Assembly: GCF_015352985.1 (NCBI RefSeq)
Contig: NZ_JACYXF010000024.1
Location: forward strand, 24,616-88,615
Length of the DNA stretch: 64,000 nt
Direction: 5' to 3'
Source of the DNA: Noviherbaspirillum malthae
Lineage (GTDB): Bacteria > Pseudomonadota > Gammaproteobacteria > Burkholderiales > Burkholderiaceae_D
Positions 28,616 to 37,987 of the stretch are shown piece after piece. A program made the position numbers and the translations under genes. The notes beneath the pieces are model-generated. The model made no database searches. It saw only the letters and a program-made list of their open reading frames with translations, and was not told the origin of the DNA. Position 1 is the first letter of the stretch, and each line of letters opens with the position of its first letter.

Positions 28616-30973
28616 TCAAAGCTCAAGCGTCAGCTTCGTTCCGCAGGCGCGCGAACAGCATGCCATCATCTTGTTGTTCGCTTCGCGCTCCGAGCGCGTC
28701 AGAACCACATCGCGGTGATCGATTTCCCCGGCAAGCACTCTCACTTCGCACGACCCGCACAGGCCCTCGCCGCAGTCGCTCTGAACATCGATGTTCGCGC
28801 CGCGCAGCGCATCCAGCAAGGTCTGGTCGGCCGGCACGGTGACGGTGATGCCGGAGTCCTTGAGCTCGACTTCGAACGCATGTTCCCTGGACGGATCGAG
28901 GGTGCCGCGCCTGGATTCGAAATGCTCGATGCGCAGGGCATCCTCGGGCCACGAGGCGCAGCATTGTTCGAGTGCCTCCAGCATGCGCAGCGGACCGCAG
29001 GCATAGATGTGCGTGCCGGCTTCGGGAGCGGCGAGCAGGGCGGTGAAATCGTTGCGCCGTCCCTCATCCTTCGCATGGACATGCAGGCGGTCGCCGTGCA
29101 GCTTTGCCAGCTCGTCGAGATAGGCCATGGTGCCGCGCGAGCGGCCGCTGTAATGCAGCGCGTAGTCGATGCCGAGCTCCTTCGCCCGCCGCGCCATCGC
29201 GATGATGGGCGTGATGCCGATGCCGCCTGCGATGAAGATCGCTTTCTTCGCAGTCTCGTCGAAACGGAAATGATTGCGCGGGCCGCGGATCTTGAGACGG
29301 TCGCCCGGCCTGATCGCTTCATGCACCCAGCGCGAGCCGCCGCGGCTTTCCGCTTCGCGCAGCACGGCGATCTCCAGCGTTCCCGCATCGGCCGGATCGC
29401 CGCAGAGCGAGTACTGGCGCGAAAGTTCCGGCGAGCCGCATTCGATATCGATGTGCGAACCGGGCAGCCAGCGCGGCATCGGCCTGCCGTCCGGTGCCTT
29501 CAGCCGCAGGCGCATGACTTCAGGCGTGAGCGGCGTGATGCTCTCCACTACCACGGTGCGGCTGATCGCATGGCCCGAAGGTTCGCCGATGCGCACCGGC
29601 GACACCAAGTCCAGCAGGCGCGGATTGCTGCGTTCCGGATTCTGCGCCGGGTCCCATTCCACCAGCAGATGTTCCGGTCCCCGGAACGAGGTGTTCGGCA
29701 CATAGGTAAAGGTCTGTTCCGACAGGCGCATGTGCGGCAGCCGCCTGGTGAGCTCTTCCAGGAAAATCTGCATCTCCATGCGCGCCAGGTTCTTGCCCAT
29801 GCACTGATGGGCGCCGTAGCCGAACGTGAGATGGTCGCTGGAATTGGCGCGTCGGATATCGAGCATGTCCGCATCGTCGAAGTGTCGCTGGTCATGGTTG
29901 GCCGATGCCATCACGATCAGCAGCTTCGAGCCGGCGGGAATGTCGATGCCGCCGATCTTCACATCCTTCGTTGCCAGCCGGCGCCAGGCCGGCACCGAGC
30001 CGTTGTGGCGCAGGCATTCCTCCACCGCATTCGGTATCAGGCTCGGGTCCTCGCAGATCTCTCGCCAGGCGGTGGGATGCTGGAGCAGCAGCTTGAGCGC
30101 ATTGGCGGTGGCGTTGGCAGTGGTTTCATGAGCGGCGACGATGCCGGCCATCATCATCGAGTGCAGGTAGGAGTCGGTGACGACGTCCGGGTATTCCGCC
30201 TGCTTGCGGATGCCATATTTCATCCAGCCGGGGCCGGACGGGTCCTGGCGCATCTTGTCCAGGATCTTGCCGGCCAGCTGCCAGAAGTTGCCGACCGCAT
30301 GCGCTACCTTGAGCTGCTCTTCCGGCTTCGGGCGGCCCCAGGTGTTGACCGTGTGGGCAATCGAATACTGGCGCAGCATGTCCATGTCTTCCTCGGGCAC
30401 GCCGAGGAAATGCAGCGCCACCGTCAGCGGGACTTCCCACAGCATCTGGTCCACCAGATCGGCCTTGCCGTCGTCGATGAAGCGGTCCACGTAGGCGCGG
30501 GCGAGTTCGCGCACCATGGGCTCATGGTGCTTGAGCGCTTCGGGGGTGAACGGCTCCATCAGCACCCGGCGGCGCGCCATGTGGGCGGGTTCGTCCTCGT
30601 TGACCAGGGTGCGGTTCATTGCATAGTTGTAGGAGGCCAGCACGGCGTTGGCTTCCTCGCTGGTGGGCGTGATCTTTTCCAGTGCGATCGATGGGCTGAA
30701 GGTCAGGTTGTCACGGAAGACGGCCTTGATGTCCTCGTAGCGGGTGATCACCCAGTAGCCCAGCTTCGGACTGAAGAAGACGGGTTCCTCCTCCCGCGAC
30801 CAGCGCACGTATTCGGGCGGGTCCTGCTGATAGGCGTCTTCAAACGGGTCGAAGGCCGCCGCGCGATGGCTGACCGGGCATCCGGCCGGGGTTCGCGCAT
30901 CCGAAGGCGCATGGTGGGCGACGGGACATGCCGAGGCGGCGGCAGGGACGGCAGAAGTAGCGGGAGTGTTCAT
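28616..30973 (-). CDS. self-sufficient cytochrome P450 fused to FMN/2Fe-2S reductase (CYP116B-like)
   Basis: 785 residues from the ATG at 30973, placed by GGAAGGA 6 bp upstream. The N-terminal P450 (to about 455) carries the I-helix AGIVAAHETTANAT, the ExxR-type WREICEDPSLIPNAVEECLRH region and the heme loop FGYGAHQCMGKNLA with its cysteine thiolate. The C-terminal part is a phthalate-dioxygenase-reductase-type module: FMN-binding (RQYSLCG), NAD-binding (GGIGITPII, YACGP) and plant-type 2Fe-2S (DCGEGLCGSC, then CC). Electrons flow from NAD(P)H to heme within one chain, so it hydroxylates a substrate without partners. A 29 bp operator-like element shared with the IclR/Bug locus lies upstream. 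Confidence 0.92.
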   Translation of the reverse strand: MNTPATSAVPAAASACPVAHHAPSDARTPAGCPVSHRAAAFDPFEDAYQQDPPEYVRWSREEEPVFFSPKLGYWVITRYEDIKAVFRDNLTFSPSIALEKITPTSEEANAVLASYNYAMNRTLVNEDEPAHMARRRVLMEPFTPEALKHHEPMVRELARAYVDRFIDDGKADLVDQMLWEVPLTVALHFLGVPEEDMDMLRQYSIAHTVNTWGRPKPEEQLKVAHAVGNFWQLAGKILDKMRQDPSGPGWMKYGIRKQAEYPDVVTDSYLHSMMMAGIVAAHETTANATANALKLLLQHPTAWREICEDPSLIPNAVEECLRHNGSVPAWRRLATKDVKIGGIDIPAGSKLLIVMASANHDQRHFDDADMLDIRRANSSDHLTFGYGAHQCMGKNLARMEMQIFLEELTRRLPHMRLSEQTFTYVPNTSFRGPEHLLVEWDPAQNPERSNPRLLDLVSPVRIGEPSGHAISRTVVVESITPLTPEVMRLRLKAPDGRPMPRWLPGSHIDIECGSPELSRQYSLCGDPADAGTLEIAVLREAESRGGSRWVHEAIRPGDRLKIRGPRNHFRFDETAKKAIFIAGGIGITPIIAMARRAKELGIDYALHYSGRSRGTMAYLDELAKLHGDRLHVHAKDEGRRNDFTALLAAPEAGTHIYACGPLRMLEALEQCCASWPEDALRIEHFESRRGTLDPSREHAFEVELKDSGITVTVPADQTLLDALRGANIDVQSDCGEGLCGSCEVRVLAGEIDHRDVVLTRSEREANNKMMACCSRACGTKLTLEL

Positions 30974-31065
30974 GGAGAGTCCTTCCATTGCATGACGGCA
31001 TTCCTTGCCGCGCGGACCGCGGCGCTGCGTCAGCGGCCATGTCGAAGAGGCTCACTGACGCGATA

Positions 31066-31094
31066 TGCGTAATCATACTACGTTATGCGTAATA
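31066..31094 (-). promoter_or_regulatory. operator-like element upstream of P450 (shared with 38943-38971)
   Basis: Read on the minus strand it holds two ATTACGCA copies with CGTAGTA between them. Aligned without gaps to 38943-38971, 23 of 29 bases match. It ends 92 bp before the P450 start. The shared element suggests one regulator for both genes, with the IclR protein at 37988-38806 the nearest candidate. Confidence 0.55.
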
Positions 31095-31567
31095 TGAAAG
31101 GAAATTGAGGAGTATTGCCTGCAAGTATGCCCGGGATGAAGAATCCGGAATGAACGTCAGGGGGCGGCAATAAAAGCTGATGCAAAGATGCGCGACATCA
31201 CGGCAACAGGTGACTGCCGGACCTTGTGCGGCAGCGCTATCGATACCGATGAAGGGAATAATCAACTGCCAGGAGGAGGGGATTGAGCGGGTAGCAGGCG
31301 GTGTGCCTCACCGTTGCCGTTGCTTGTATTCTCGGCGCGTCATGCGCTGAAGCCGGATGCGGTTAGGTAAGGGAAGAATGACCATTGGTACGACGGTCCT
31401 GTCCGCTTCTGGCGCCGGTAAAGATTGCGCCTGTTCGGGCCGGACATGCGTCTTGCACGTCCCGGATAGCGCCGTTTATAGATGGTGGGATTGGATGCAA
31501 TGCGCTCCAGGCAAGCACCCGGTTGCCATCGATGCGTCAGGTGCGATGATGTCCGTGCCGGGACGGT
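31095..31567. other. gene-poor intergenic region
   Basis: About 470 bp between the divergent side of the P450 gene and the 3' end of the esterase. A 72-codon plus-strand frame at 31357-31575 has no ribosome site and no family-like features. No repeat or RNA gene was seen. Confidence 0.4.
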
Positions 31568-33307
31568 TTAATTGACTGTAATCACCGCAGCTGTCGGCGT
31601 GCCGTCGAACACGATCTTTGCCGGCCACGCGGGCCAGGACGTTTTCAACGCGTCGTTGTTCGGATCGCCTTTGCGCGCGAAGGCACTGATGCTCTTCATC
31701 ATCGCATCCGAAAGAGCCAGTCGCCCAGGCCGGTTGGCTGTCGTGTTGATTACGTTGGCAAACAGCGTATTGTCGAAGTTGCCGAACACGAAGGGCAGGT
31801 CGAAAGCGTGGGAAGCGCCGAAGATGGCATCGAACGGCTTGGGCATCTCATCCCAGTCGAACTGGTAGGCCCAGACCGCAGGCTGCTGTGCCTTCAGTGC
31901 GTTCAGAACGCTGTCGCGCTGGGTGAAGAATAAATTCTGCGTCAACAGGTCGATGCGGGCCTTGAAGCCTGTCACCGGCGTGTTCACCGGCAGGTAAGCG
32001 GCGGGAATCCATTGTTCGACTGTCGTGCTTGGCGCAGCCTCCGGATTGTTCTTCGTGACGATCGAGAAGAAGGTCTTGTCGTCGATCAGGCGTCCGCTCA
32101 AGCCGCCCAGGGAGGGCGTGGCCAGGAACGCGGCGAACAAGGTGCCCTCGTCGCGGGTGTTCCCCGCCAATACCGGAACCTTGACGTACTGGCCGGCCCT
32201 GATGGCGGCAATCGGATCCTGCGGGAGAACGGTGCCTTCCGGAATGGGGTTGGAGGAAGAAAGTCCTGCTGCGGCAAGGCGGGTTCTCACTACCGCCAGC
32301 ACGGCATCGGTGGATTTGCTGCGAAGGTAGTCGGCGAGCTGCGCGGTGGTGCGGCCTGCAATGTAGGTGTCGGCAGTTGCGGCGTCCGTTGCTAGACCGT
32401 CCGCAATGACGAGATTCGCCAGAAGCGCGGAACCCTGAGCCTGGGCGGTGGCATTGGGCGACAGCACGCCCGAGGTGCCGGCCGGCAGGGTGCTGGCCAG
32501 AGCGATGCCGCCGCTCAGGGGAACGGCACGGTGGAACAGCGCAGGGCTTGTATTCCTGACCAATGGCGATGTGAGCAGCGCGAGGACATTGACTGCGCCA
32601 GCCGAGTGGCCCATCAGGGTTACATTCTGAGGATCGCCGCCGAAGGAGGCAATGTTGGTGTTGACGAACTTGAGCGCCTTGATAATGTCCAGCAATGCGA
32701 AGTTGCCCGAGCTCTCGGCGGGATCGCTGGTCTTCAAAGGTGCTGCATTCAGGAAGCCGAAAATGCCTACTCGATAATTCACCGTGACGACCACCGCATC
32801 GGCAGCCTTGGCGAGTGCGGCGCCGTCGTATTGCGGGTCTGCCGTGTAGCCGCTGACATTGCTTCCGCCGTGCACAAAGACGATCACGGGCCGCCGCGAC
32901 GCTGACGGGGCGGAAGGCTGCCACACGTTGAGGTACAGGCAGTCCTCCGAGCCGACGGTCTGTCCCAGCGTGGAGCTGACCGTATCGTCCAGCCGGTTGT
33001 TCAGCCCCGGGCTGAACAACCGGCCGGTCTGTGCGCAGGCATTGGCGAATTTATCCGTAGTCCTGGCAGAGGTCCAGGAGACCGGGTCGGCCGGCGCTTT
33101 CCAGCGCAGGTCGCCCGTCGGGGCCTTTGCAAAGGGAATGCCCTTCCAGCTGTATACGCCCTTCGCAGGGGCTTCATCGACACCGACCACAGTCCCGTAC
33201 TGTGTATCTCGCTGTGTGACCCCGACCGGATCGCTGCCGCCGCAACCCGCCAGCTGGAGCAGAGAGAATAGGGCGCATGCCGCACCCGCATGGTACTTTG
33301 ACTTCAT
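31568..33307 (-). CDS. type B carboxylesterase, predicted lipoprotein
   Basis: 579 residues. The start is fixed by AAGGAG five bases before the ATG. The N-terminus is a lipoprotein signal with lipobox LAGC near residue 22, so it should be anchored in the outer or inner membrane. The fold is carboxylesterase type B: EDCLYLNVWQP, oxyanion motif VHGGSNVSG, nucleophile serine in LMGHSAGAVN, and the usual GFLNAAP and GGDPQNVT segments. It hydrolyses carboxylic esters; the substrate is unknown. It is monocistronic and separated from the P450 by a long intergenic region. Confidence 0.9.
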   Translation of the reverse strand: MKSKYHAGAACALFSLLQLAGCGGSDPVGVTQRDTQYGTVVGVDEAPAKGVYSWKGIPFAKAPTGDLRWKAPADPVSWTSARTTDKFANACAQTGRLFSPGLNNRLDDTVSSTLGQTVGSEDCLYLNVWQPSAPSASRRPVIVFVHGGSNVSGYTADPQYDGAALAKAADAVVVTVNYRVGIFGFLNAAPLKTSDPAESSGNFALLDIIKALKFVNTNIASFGGDPQNVTLMGHSAGAVNVLALLTSPLVRNTSPALFHRAVPLSGGIALASTLPAGTSGVLSPNATAQAQGSALLANLVIADGLATDAATADTYIAGRTTAQLADYLRSKSTDAVLAVVRTRLAAAGLSSSNPIPEGTVLPQDPIAAIRAGQYVKVPVLAGNTRDEGTLFAAFLATPSLGGLSGRLIDDKTFFSIVTKNNPEAAPSTTVEQWIPAAYLPVNTPVTGFKARIDLLTQNLFFTQRDSVLNALKAQQPAVWAYQFDWDEMPKPFDAIFGASHAFDLPFVFGNFDNTLFANVINTTANRPGRLALSDAMMKSISAFARKGDPNNDALKTSWPAWPAKIVFDGTPTAAVITVN

Positions 33308-33668
33308 GAACGTCTCCTTGATTTTATTTCTTCGGCGATAAAGAACTGCCTCGGGGCCATCGGCACGAAGTCAATGCACCACGGTGAATTCATGTATGTG
33401 CTGCATCCTGCAGGAATGCGCTATACGAGAATGCCTTGATGGCGTCGTGAAGCCAATGTACTAAGACCACATCTTTCTTGAAGGCTTATGTGTGCAATCT
33501 CTCCCATTGACGATGTGGCCGTGAGCACAGTCCCCGTGCAGCGGCCGGCATCCAAGCGACGGAGCCTCCCATATCGCTGTGGGCCAATGGGAGCGCACCG
33601 GTCAGGAACGGACAGTCGCGCAGTGCTAAACTCCGACCATTCACATCTCAAACATTGCCGGGCAAGAC
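33308..33668. other. intergenic region upstream of SUI1/YciH-like gene and esterase
   Basis: 361 bp between divergent genes. Beyond the AAGGAG ribosome site of the esterase at its edge, no gene, terminator or clear operator was recognised. Confidence 0.3.
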
Positions 33669-34025
33669 ATGAAAAGCAGTTCAAGCGGTGGACTTGTTTA
33701 TTCCACGGATGGCGGACGCATGTGCCCCGAATGCCGGCGGCCGCTGGCGGAGTGCGCTTGCAGAACCAAATCCATGCCCGTGGGCGATGGAGTGGTCCGC
33801 GTGTCGCGCCAGACCAAAGGCCGGGGCGGTAAGAGCGTAACGCTCGTCAAGGGGCTGGCACTCGATTCTGCTGCGCTTGCATTGCTGGCCAAGCAGTTGC
33901 GCACGGCATGCGGTTCCGGCGGAACGGTGAAGGACGGTGTCATCGAAGTGCAGGGAGACCACTGCGAGCGGATCATGTCGGAACTGAAAAAGCATGGCCA
34001 TGATGCCAAGCGCAGTGGCGGCTGA
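33669..34025 (+). CDS. SUI1/YciH family translation factor
   Basis: 118 residues. The N-terminal part carries a zinc-ribbon-like CPECRRPLAECAC. The rest is the SUI1/eIF1 domain: VRVSRQTKGRGGKSVTLVKGL, then LAKQLRTACGSGGTVKDGVIEVQGDH. Bacterial YciH can affect start-site fidelity and is linked to translation stress. The length and motif order match the family. It appears monocistronic. Confidence 0.92.
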   Translation: MKSSSSGGLVYSTDGGRMCPECRRPLAECACRTKSMPVGDGVVRVSRQTKGRGGKSVTLVKGLALDSAALALLAKQLRTACGSGGTVKDGVIEVQGDHCERIMSELKKHGHDAKRSGG

Positions 34026-34177
34026 TACTGCAGGCCGGGAGCGCCTCCGACATGGCCGCTGGCCAACAGCCGTTGTCGGCGCAACGCAGGCATACAACCA
34101 GGTCCGGTCGAAATTGTGTAGTCACTGAAGAGAGGCGCAGTGAAGAGCAAGTCAAGGTGCTCCTCCGTCGACAGCGC

Positions 34178-34984
34178 TTAATCCAGATAGGTGCCGGCGT
34201 ATCCGCGATATGGATTGCCATAGACCCGCCGGCCGAGCAGGCGATTTTCCTGCATGAAAGACGAAATCGCGTCAGGCGACGCGCCCTTGAGCATTTCCTT
34301 GACGAGGCCGCTCGGTTCCATGCTGCGGTAGCGCACCGGCATGCCTGCGCGCGCGGCTCCCTCGGGCAGGTCCGGCACGGTCAGCGTGGGATCGAGAAAT
34401 AATGCCGCACCCGCCTGCGGATCGTACCGCTCCCGAACCAGTCTGGCTGCTTCAAGAATTGACGACATGACCAGTCCGAACGGTCGGTAAGTCATCTTGG
34501 CCTGCCAGGATGCGCGCATGAAAAGCAGTTCGTCCGGGTCCACGCCGGGACACTCGCCTTGATACGCTGCCGTCAGGCAGTGATCGGCTGCGGCCAGCAG
34601 CCGCTGCGTCGGATCGGGTTCGAGGTTCAGCAGCGTCAGCAGCTGCCCGAGGGACGAACCGCGAAGATAATCCTGCGGACCGCAGTCGAATCCCGCATCG
34701 CCCGGATTGTGATGGTCGACGCGCAGAACCGGGTCGATCTGCCTGATCGCGCATTCGATGAACACCACCGGCTGACGCGGCAGGATCAGCTGGGCTTGCT
34801 GCCTGCCACGCTCTATATGCAGCGCTGCATCGGCATCATAGGCAGTTGCCGAGCTGCACCTTTGCCGGCCGACGGCAGCCCATGCAACGGGATAGCCATG
34901 CATGCCCAGTACACGTTCTATTTCGCGCATTTCCGGATCAAGTGCACCGAGGATGAAAAGCATTCGAGTTGCTGGCTTCTGCAT
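34178..34984 (-). CDS. conserved hypothetical protein with DHH-like motif
   Basis: 268 residues, soluble, no signal peptide. A VDHHNPGDAGFD segment at about 89-100 recalls the DHH motif of phosphoesterases, and it is preceded by a hydrophobic strand (QPVVFIECAIRQIDPVLR). The remaining DHH-family motifs were not recognised, so enzymatic function is only a suggestion. The start could also be the ATG at 34963 (MLFILGALDPEM), because no strong ribosome site is present. It is flanked by single genes on the opposite strand. Confidence 0.6.
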   Translation of the reverse strand: MQKPATRMLFILGALDPEMREIERVLGMHGYPVAWAAVGRQRCSSATAYDADAALHIERGRQQAQLILPRQPVVFIECAIRQIDPVLRVDHHNPGDAGFDCGPQDYLRGSSLGQLLTLLNLEPDPTQRLLAAADHCLTAAYQGECPGVDPDELLFMRASWQAKMTYRPFGLVMSSILEAARLVRERYDPQAGAALFLDPTLTVPDLPEGAARAGMPVRYRSMEPSGLVKEMLKGASPDAISSFMQENRLLGRRVYGNPYRGYAGTYLD

Positions 34985-35218
34985 GAAAATCTAAAAACAA
35001 GTGATGGAGGCACCAGCTGCGATGGCGTGTTTCCAGGTATATGAAGCTGGCCTGGACAGCAGTCTGATGATGAACTATCCCCGGAGTTGAATGTGCCGCC
35101 GGAGTGCTGCTGAGCTTGGATACTGTGGTACCCATGCCGGCCGCGAACGGTAATGATGCATTGCCATGTTAATCTGGATTTTTTTTAATTCATAAAAAGT
35201 TAACTCTCAAGGAGACGC

Positions 35219-35746
35219 ATGGCTCTCGAAACACTACCCTCGGCCCCGACGGATTTCGACTTTGTCATCGGTGACTGGCGAGTCAGGCATCGCAGACTGA
35301 AGGAGCGGCTGGCTGACTGCGATGAATGGGTCGAATTCGACGGTGAAATGTCTACCCGAAAAATCCTGGGCGGCTATGGCAATGTCGAGGACAACGTCCT
35401 TTACTTCCCGGAAGGCGAATTCCGGGCTATCGCACTTCGCTCCTACGATACGGCCAAGGCAACATGGTCTATATGGTGGCTGGACGGGCGCTTTCCAGAT
35501 CGGATCGATGTTCCGGTTGTCGGAAGCTTCAGCGACGGTGTCGGTACGTTCTTTGCAAAGGATACCGTTGCGGGCGTTCCGGTGACGGTCCGCTTCATCT
35601 GGTCAAAGGCCGGTGACGACGAACTGCGATGGGAGCAGGCATTTTCGCCCGACGACGGTTCGACTTGGGAAACCAACTGGACCATGACCTTCTACCGCCG
35701 GTCAGGGAGCCAGCAACGCATGCGAACCGGCGCCGCCTTGCAGTAA
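35219..35746 (+). CDS. DUF1579-like hypothetical protein
   Basis: 175 residues beginning at an ATG with AAGGAGA just upstream. The pattern FDFVIGDWRVRHRRLKERL, followed by FDGEMSTRKILGGYGNVEDN and WSIWWLDGRFPD, is that of small lipocalin-like DUF1579 proteins. The fold is a beta-barrel that may bind a hydrophobic ligand; no catalytic residues are evident. It stands alone. Confidence 0.6.
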   Translation: MALETLPSAPTDFDFVIGDWRVRHRRLKERLADCDEWVEFDGEMSTRKILGGYGNVEDNVLYFPEGEFRAIALRSYDTAKATWSIWWLDGRFPDRIDVPVVGSFSDGVGTFFAKDTVAGVPVTVRFIWSKAGDDELRWEQAFSPDDGSTWETNWTMTFYRRSGSQQRMRTGAALQ

Positions 35747-35874
35747 AAGGCGGACATGAAAAGGCCCTCCATCATTCGCTGCAATAGAGGGCCAAAGGTT
35801 CTCAACGCACCTGCCGCAATTACTGCGGCGTACTGCATGCGTGCAGCCGGCGTGCGGCTTGCCTTGAATGCCGG

Positions 35875-36489
35875 TCAGCGTCCGCGCTGCGACATCTTGC
35901 CCAGCGCAATGGCAAGCGCCGCACCGCCCAGCGCCTTCACCAGGCCGGGGTTTTGCGCATAAAAGCGGCTCATCTGATCGACGATGCCGGGATTCTCGCG
36001 TTCGGCATGCCGGGCCAGCTCCTCGAATTCTTCGGGTCGCATGCGCTCGACGTCTTCCGGACGTACCTGCATCTGCTGCTGTCCCGGCGAGCCGTTGAGC
36101 AGGCCGCCGAGAATTCCGCCGAGTCCGCCGCCCAAGGCACCGCCGCCGAGTCCGCCCCCCAGGCCGCCAAGCACATTGCCCAGTCCGCCGCCGCCCGCGC
36201 CTCTGTTGAGCATCGCGCCAATGACCGCGGGACCGAGCGCGGCCAGCAGCTGATTCATCATGCCGGCGCGCTGGTTGCTGTCTGCCTGTCCGAACAGCTG
36301 GCCGACCATGTTGGGGAAGGGCGGCGTCTGGTCGGAGCGGAAGGCCTCGCTCAGGCCGTCGGCCAGATCGTCATTCGGAGAATTCTGCGCCACCTGGTCG
36401 AAGTGCTGTTCGACGTCGTTCGGCGGCTGGTTGGGATTGACGCCCCCATACTGCTGCAGGATGTTGCCGATATCGAATCCGAGTCCCAT
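35875..36489 (-). CDS. glycine-rich hypothetical protein, 204 aa
   Basis: The ATG at 36489 follows AAGGAG by 6 bp. The N-terminal half is helical (FDIGNILQQYGGVN, VEQHFDQVAQNSPNDDLADGLSEAFRSD). A central stretch of mainly Gly and Leu is followed by RPEDVERMRPEEFEELARHAE and a C-terminal hydrophobic segment (LGGAALAIALG). Similar proteins are found in Oxalobacteraceae, often near stress genes. Their role is unknown; membrane association through the terminal helix is possible. It may share a transcript with the YsnF-like gene upstream. Confidence 0.65.
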   Translation of the reverse strand: MGLGFDIGNILQQYGGVNPNQPPNDVEQHFDQVAQNSPNDDLADGLSEAFRSDQTPPFPNMVGQLFGQADSNQRAGMMNQLLAALGPAVIGAMLNRGAGGGGLGNVLGGLGGGLGGGALGGGLGGILGGLLNGSPGQQQMQVRPEDVERMRPEEFEELARHAERENPGIVDQMSRFYAQNPGLVKALGGAALAIALGKMSQRGR

Positions 36490-36603
36490 GATGTTCTCCT
36501 TCACTTTGAAAGAATTGGAAAGGCAAGGAGGGCTGCAGCGCTGCCCTCGCCGGTTCGGCCTGCCGGCAGCCCGGCAGGTGCCGCAGGCCGATCATTGGCG
36601 GCG

Positions 36604-37791
36604 TCAGTGGCGACGCTGCGTTACCCGTTCCGCGCCGTAGCGCACCGCATCCTTTACCTTGTCCCAGGTGCTGCCCGGATGGTTCGACTCCCAGTCGCTG
36701 CGCAGCTGCGGTTCGACTTCGGACCACTGATAGTTCTTGTAGCGGTCGCTGCCTGCCATGGTGGTGCCGTAGCGATAGGCGGCGTCGTAATCTTCATAGC
36801 GGCCGCCGGAAGCGCCGTAGGTGCTTTGCCAGTGGCGGCGATATTCATCGTCGGCCAGGCGGCTGGAGCTTGTGCCCGCGCCTGCTCCAAGCTGCTCCAC
36901 TTCGACATCGGTGCGGCGTACCGTATCGTTGATGTCTTCCGTGCGCTGCGTGGTTTCCTTGCCGATTACGACTTCCTCGACCACGCGCGCGGTCTTGGAA
37001 ACCACGGCTTCTTCATCGGTCTCTCGCAATTCGATGGCGCCGTCCTTCAGCGCCGCCAGATCGGCTTGGGTTGCCGGCTTGTCGACGGGACGGCGCTCGA
37101 CTTTGATCTCTTCGTCGCGCAGCTGAACGGTTTCGTTAACCGGCACCTCGCGTATGCGCTTGTGGACGCGCACGCCGCCACGCTGCACTTCTCGCTTGCC
37201 GACTTGCAATTGCTCCTCGATAACGGGAATCCGGGTTTCGCCGGTGGTAGTGCCTGTGGTCCTGGTGCTGGTGGTGCTGTCCGCAGTGCCGGCGGAACTC
37301 AGGCTGGCGTAGCCGGCGCGTTCCTTTGCGATCTCGTCCTTCGTATAGCGCGGTGCGGAGGTGTCGTAGCCGGTCCAGCCCTGTTTCTTCCAGTGGCTTA
37401 CGCGCTCATCGATGTCGACCGCGTTGAAGCGGTTCATGATGTCGGTCGCGCGGTCGATCTCGGTTTCGCTGTTGACGGTGACCGTCAGCACATAGCTGCC
37501 GCGGCGTACGGATTCGGCATAGGTATCGTGATGTCCGGCGTTTTCGTCGCCGCCGAAGAGGGTGTAGAAGAATCCGCGGATGCCGCTGTGGACATCGCTG
37601 GTCGACGTGCTGGTTCCGGCGGAACTCGTGCCGTCGTCATCCCGGTCGGGGTTGAGCTGCACATCGGCCCGGTTGAAGCCGGCGGTGAGAAGTGCCTGGA
37701 CTGCGGATTCTGCGTCCGAGAAATTGTCGTACACGCCGACCACGGTGTTGTCGGATGCGCTGTTTCCAATGTCGCCTGTTGTGAGTGCCAT
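36604..37791 (-). CDS. YsnF/AvaK-type stress protein (DUF2382)
   Basis: 395 residues; AAGGAG precedes the ATG. The N-terminus (VGVYDNFSDAESAVQALLTAGF) resembles the general-stress GsiB/YflT-type domain. The centre is DUF2382: IPVIEEQLQVGKREVQRGGVRVHKRIREVPV, then KVERRPVD. The C-terminus (YRRHWQSTYGASGGRYEDYDAAYRYG) occurs in many beta-proteobacterial members. Such proteins respond to desiccation or oxidative stress. The plain upstream region shows no clear sigma-factor site. Confidence 0.85.
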   Translation of the reverse strand: MALTTGDIGNSASDNTVVGVYDNFSDAESAVQALLTAGFNRADVQLNPDRDDDGTSSAGTSTSTSDVHSGIRGFFYTLFGGDENAGHHDTYAESVRRGSYVLTVTVNSETEIDRATDIMNRFNAVDIDERVSHWKKQGWTGYDTSAPRYTKDEIAKERAGYASLSSAGTADSTTSTRTTGTTTGETRIPVIEEQLQVGKREVQRGGVRVHKRIREVPVNETVQLRDEEIKVERRPVDKPATQADLAALKDGAIELRETDEEAVVSKTARVVEEVVIGKETTQRTEDINDTVRRTDVEVEQLGAGAGTSSSRLADDEYRRHWQSTYGASGGRYEDYDAAYRYGTTMAGSDRYKNYQWSEVEPQLRSDWESNHPGSTWDKVKDAVRYGAERVTQRRH

Positions 37792-37987
37792 GATCGTTCT
37801 CCTTGCTGCTGCGGAAATTGGCTGAGCACGCAGCTAACGGTTGAAGAAATGCCAATAAGCCAATAGGAGAGCAACCAGAGCGAGAGGTTCACTCCGACGC
37901 TGTAACAAGGCATGACGCTGTCTTGCCTTGGTTTCAGGCAATGACCTTCGGAAATTTGAGGAATGCAGCAAGCGAAAAGGCGCAAGG

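Noticed and set aside
31357..31575. 72-codon plus-strand frame before the esterase end
   Set aside because: No ribosome site, no recognisable pattern, overlaps the esterase stop.
35767..35800. GGCCCTC/GAGGGCC hairpin after the DUF1579-like gene
   Set aside because: Only 7 bp with a 17 nt loop and no T-run, too weak to call a terminator.
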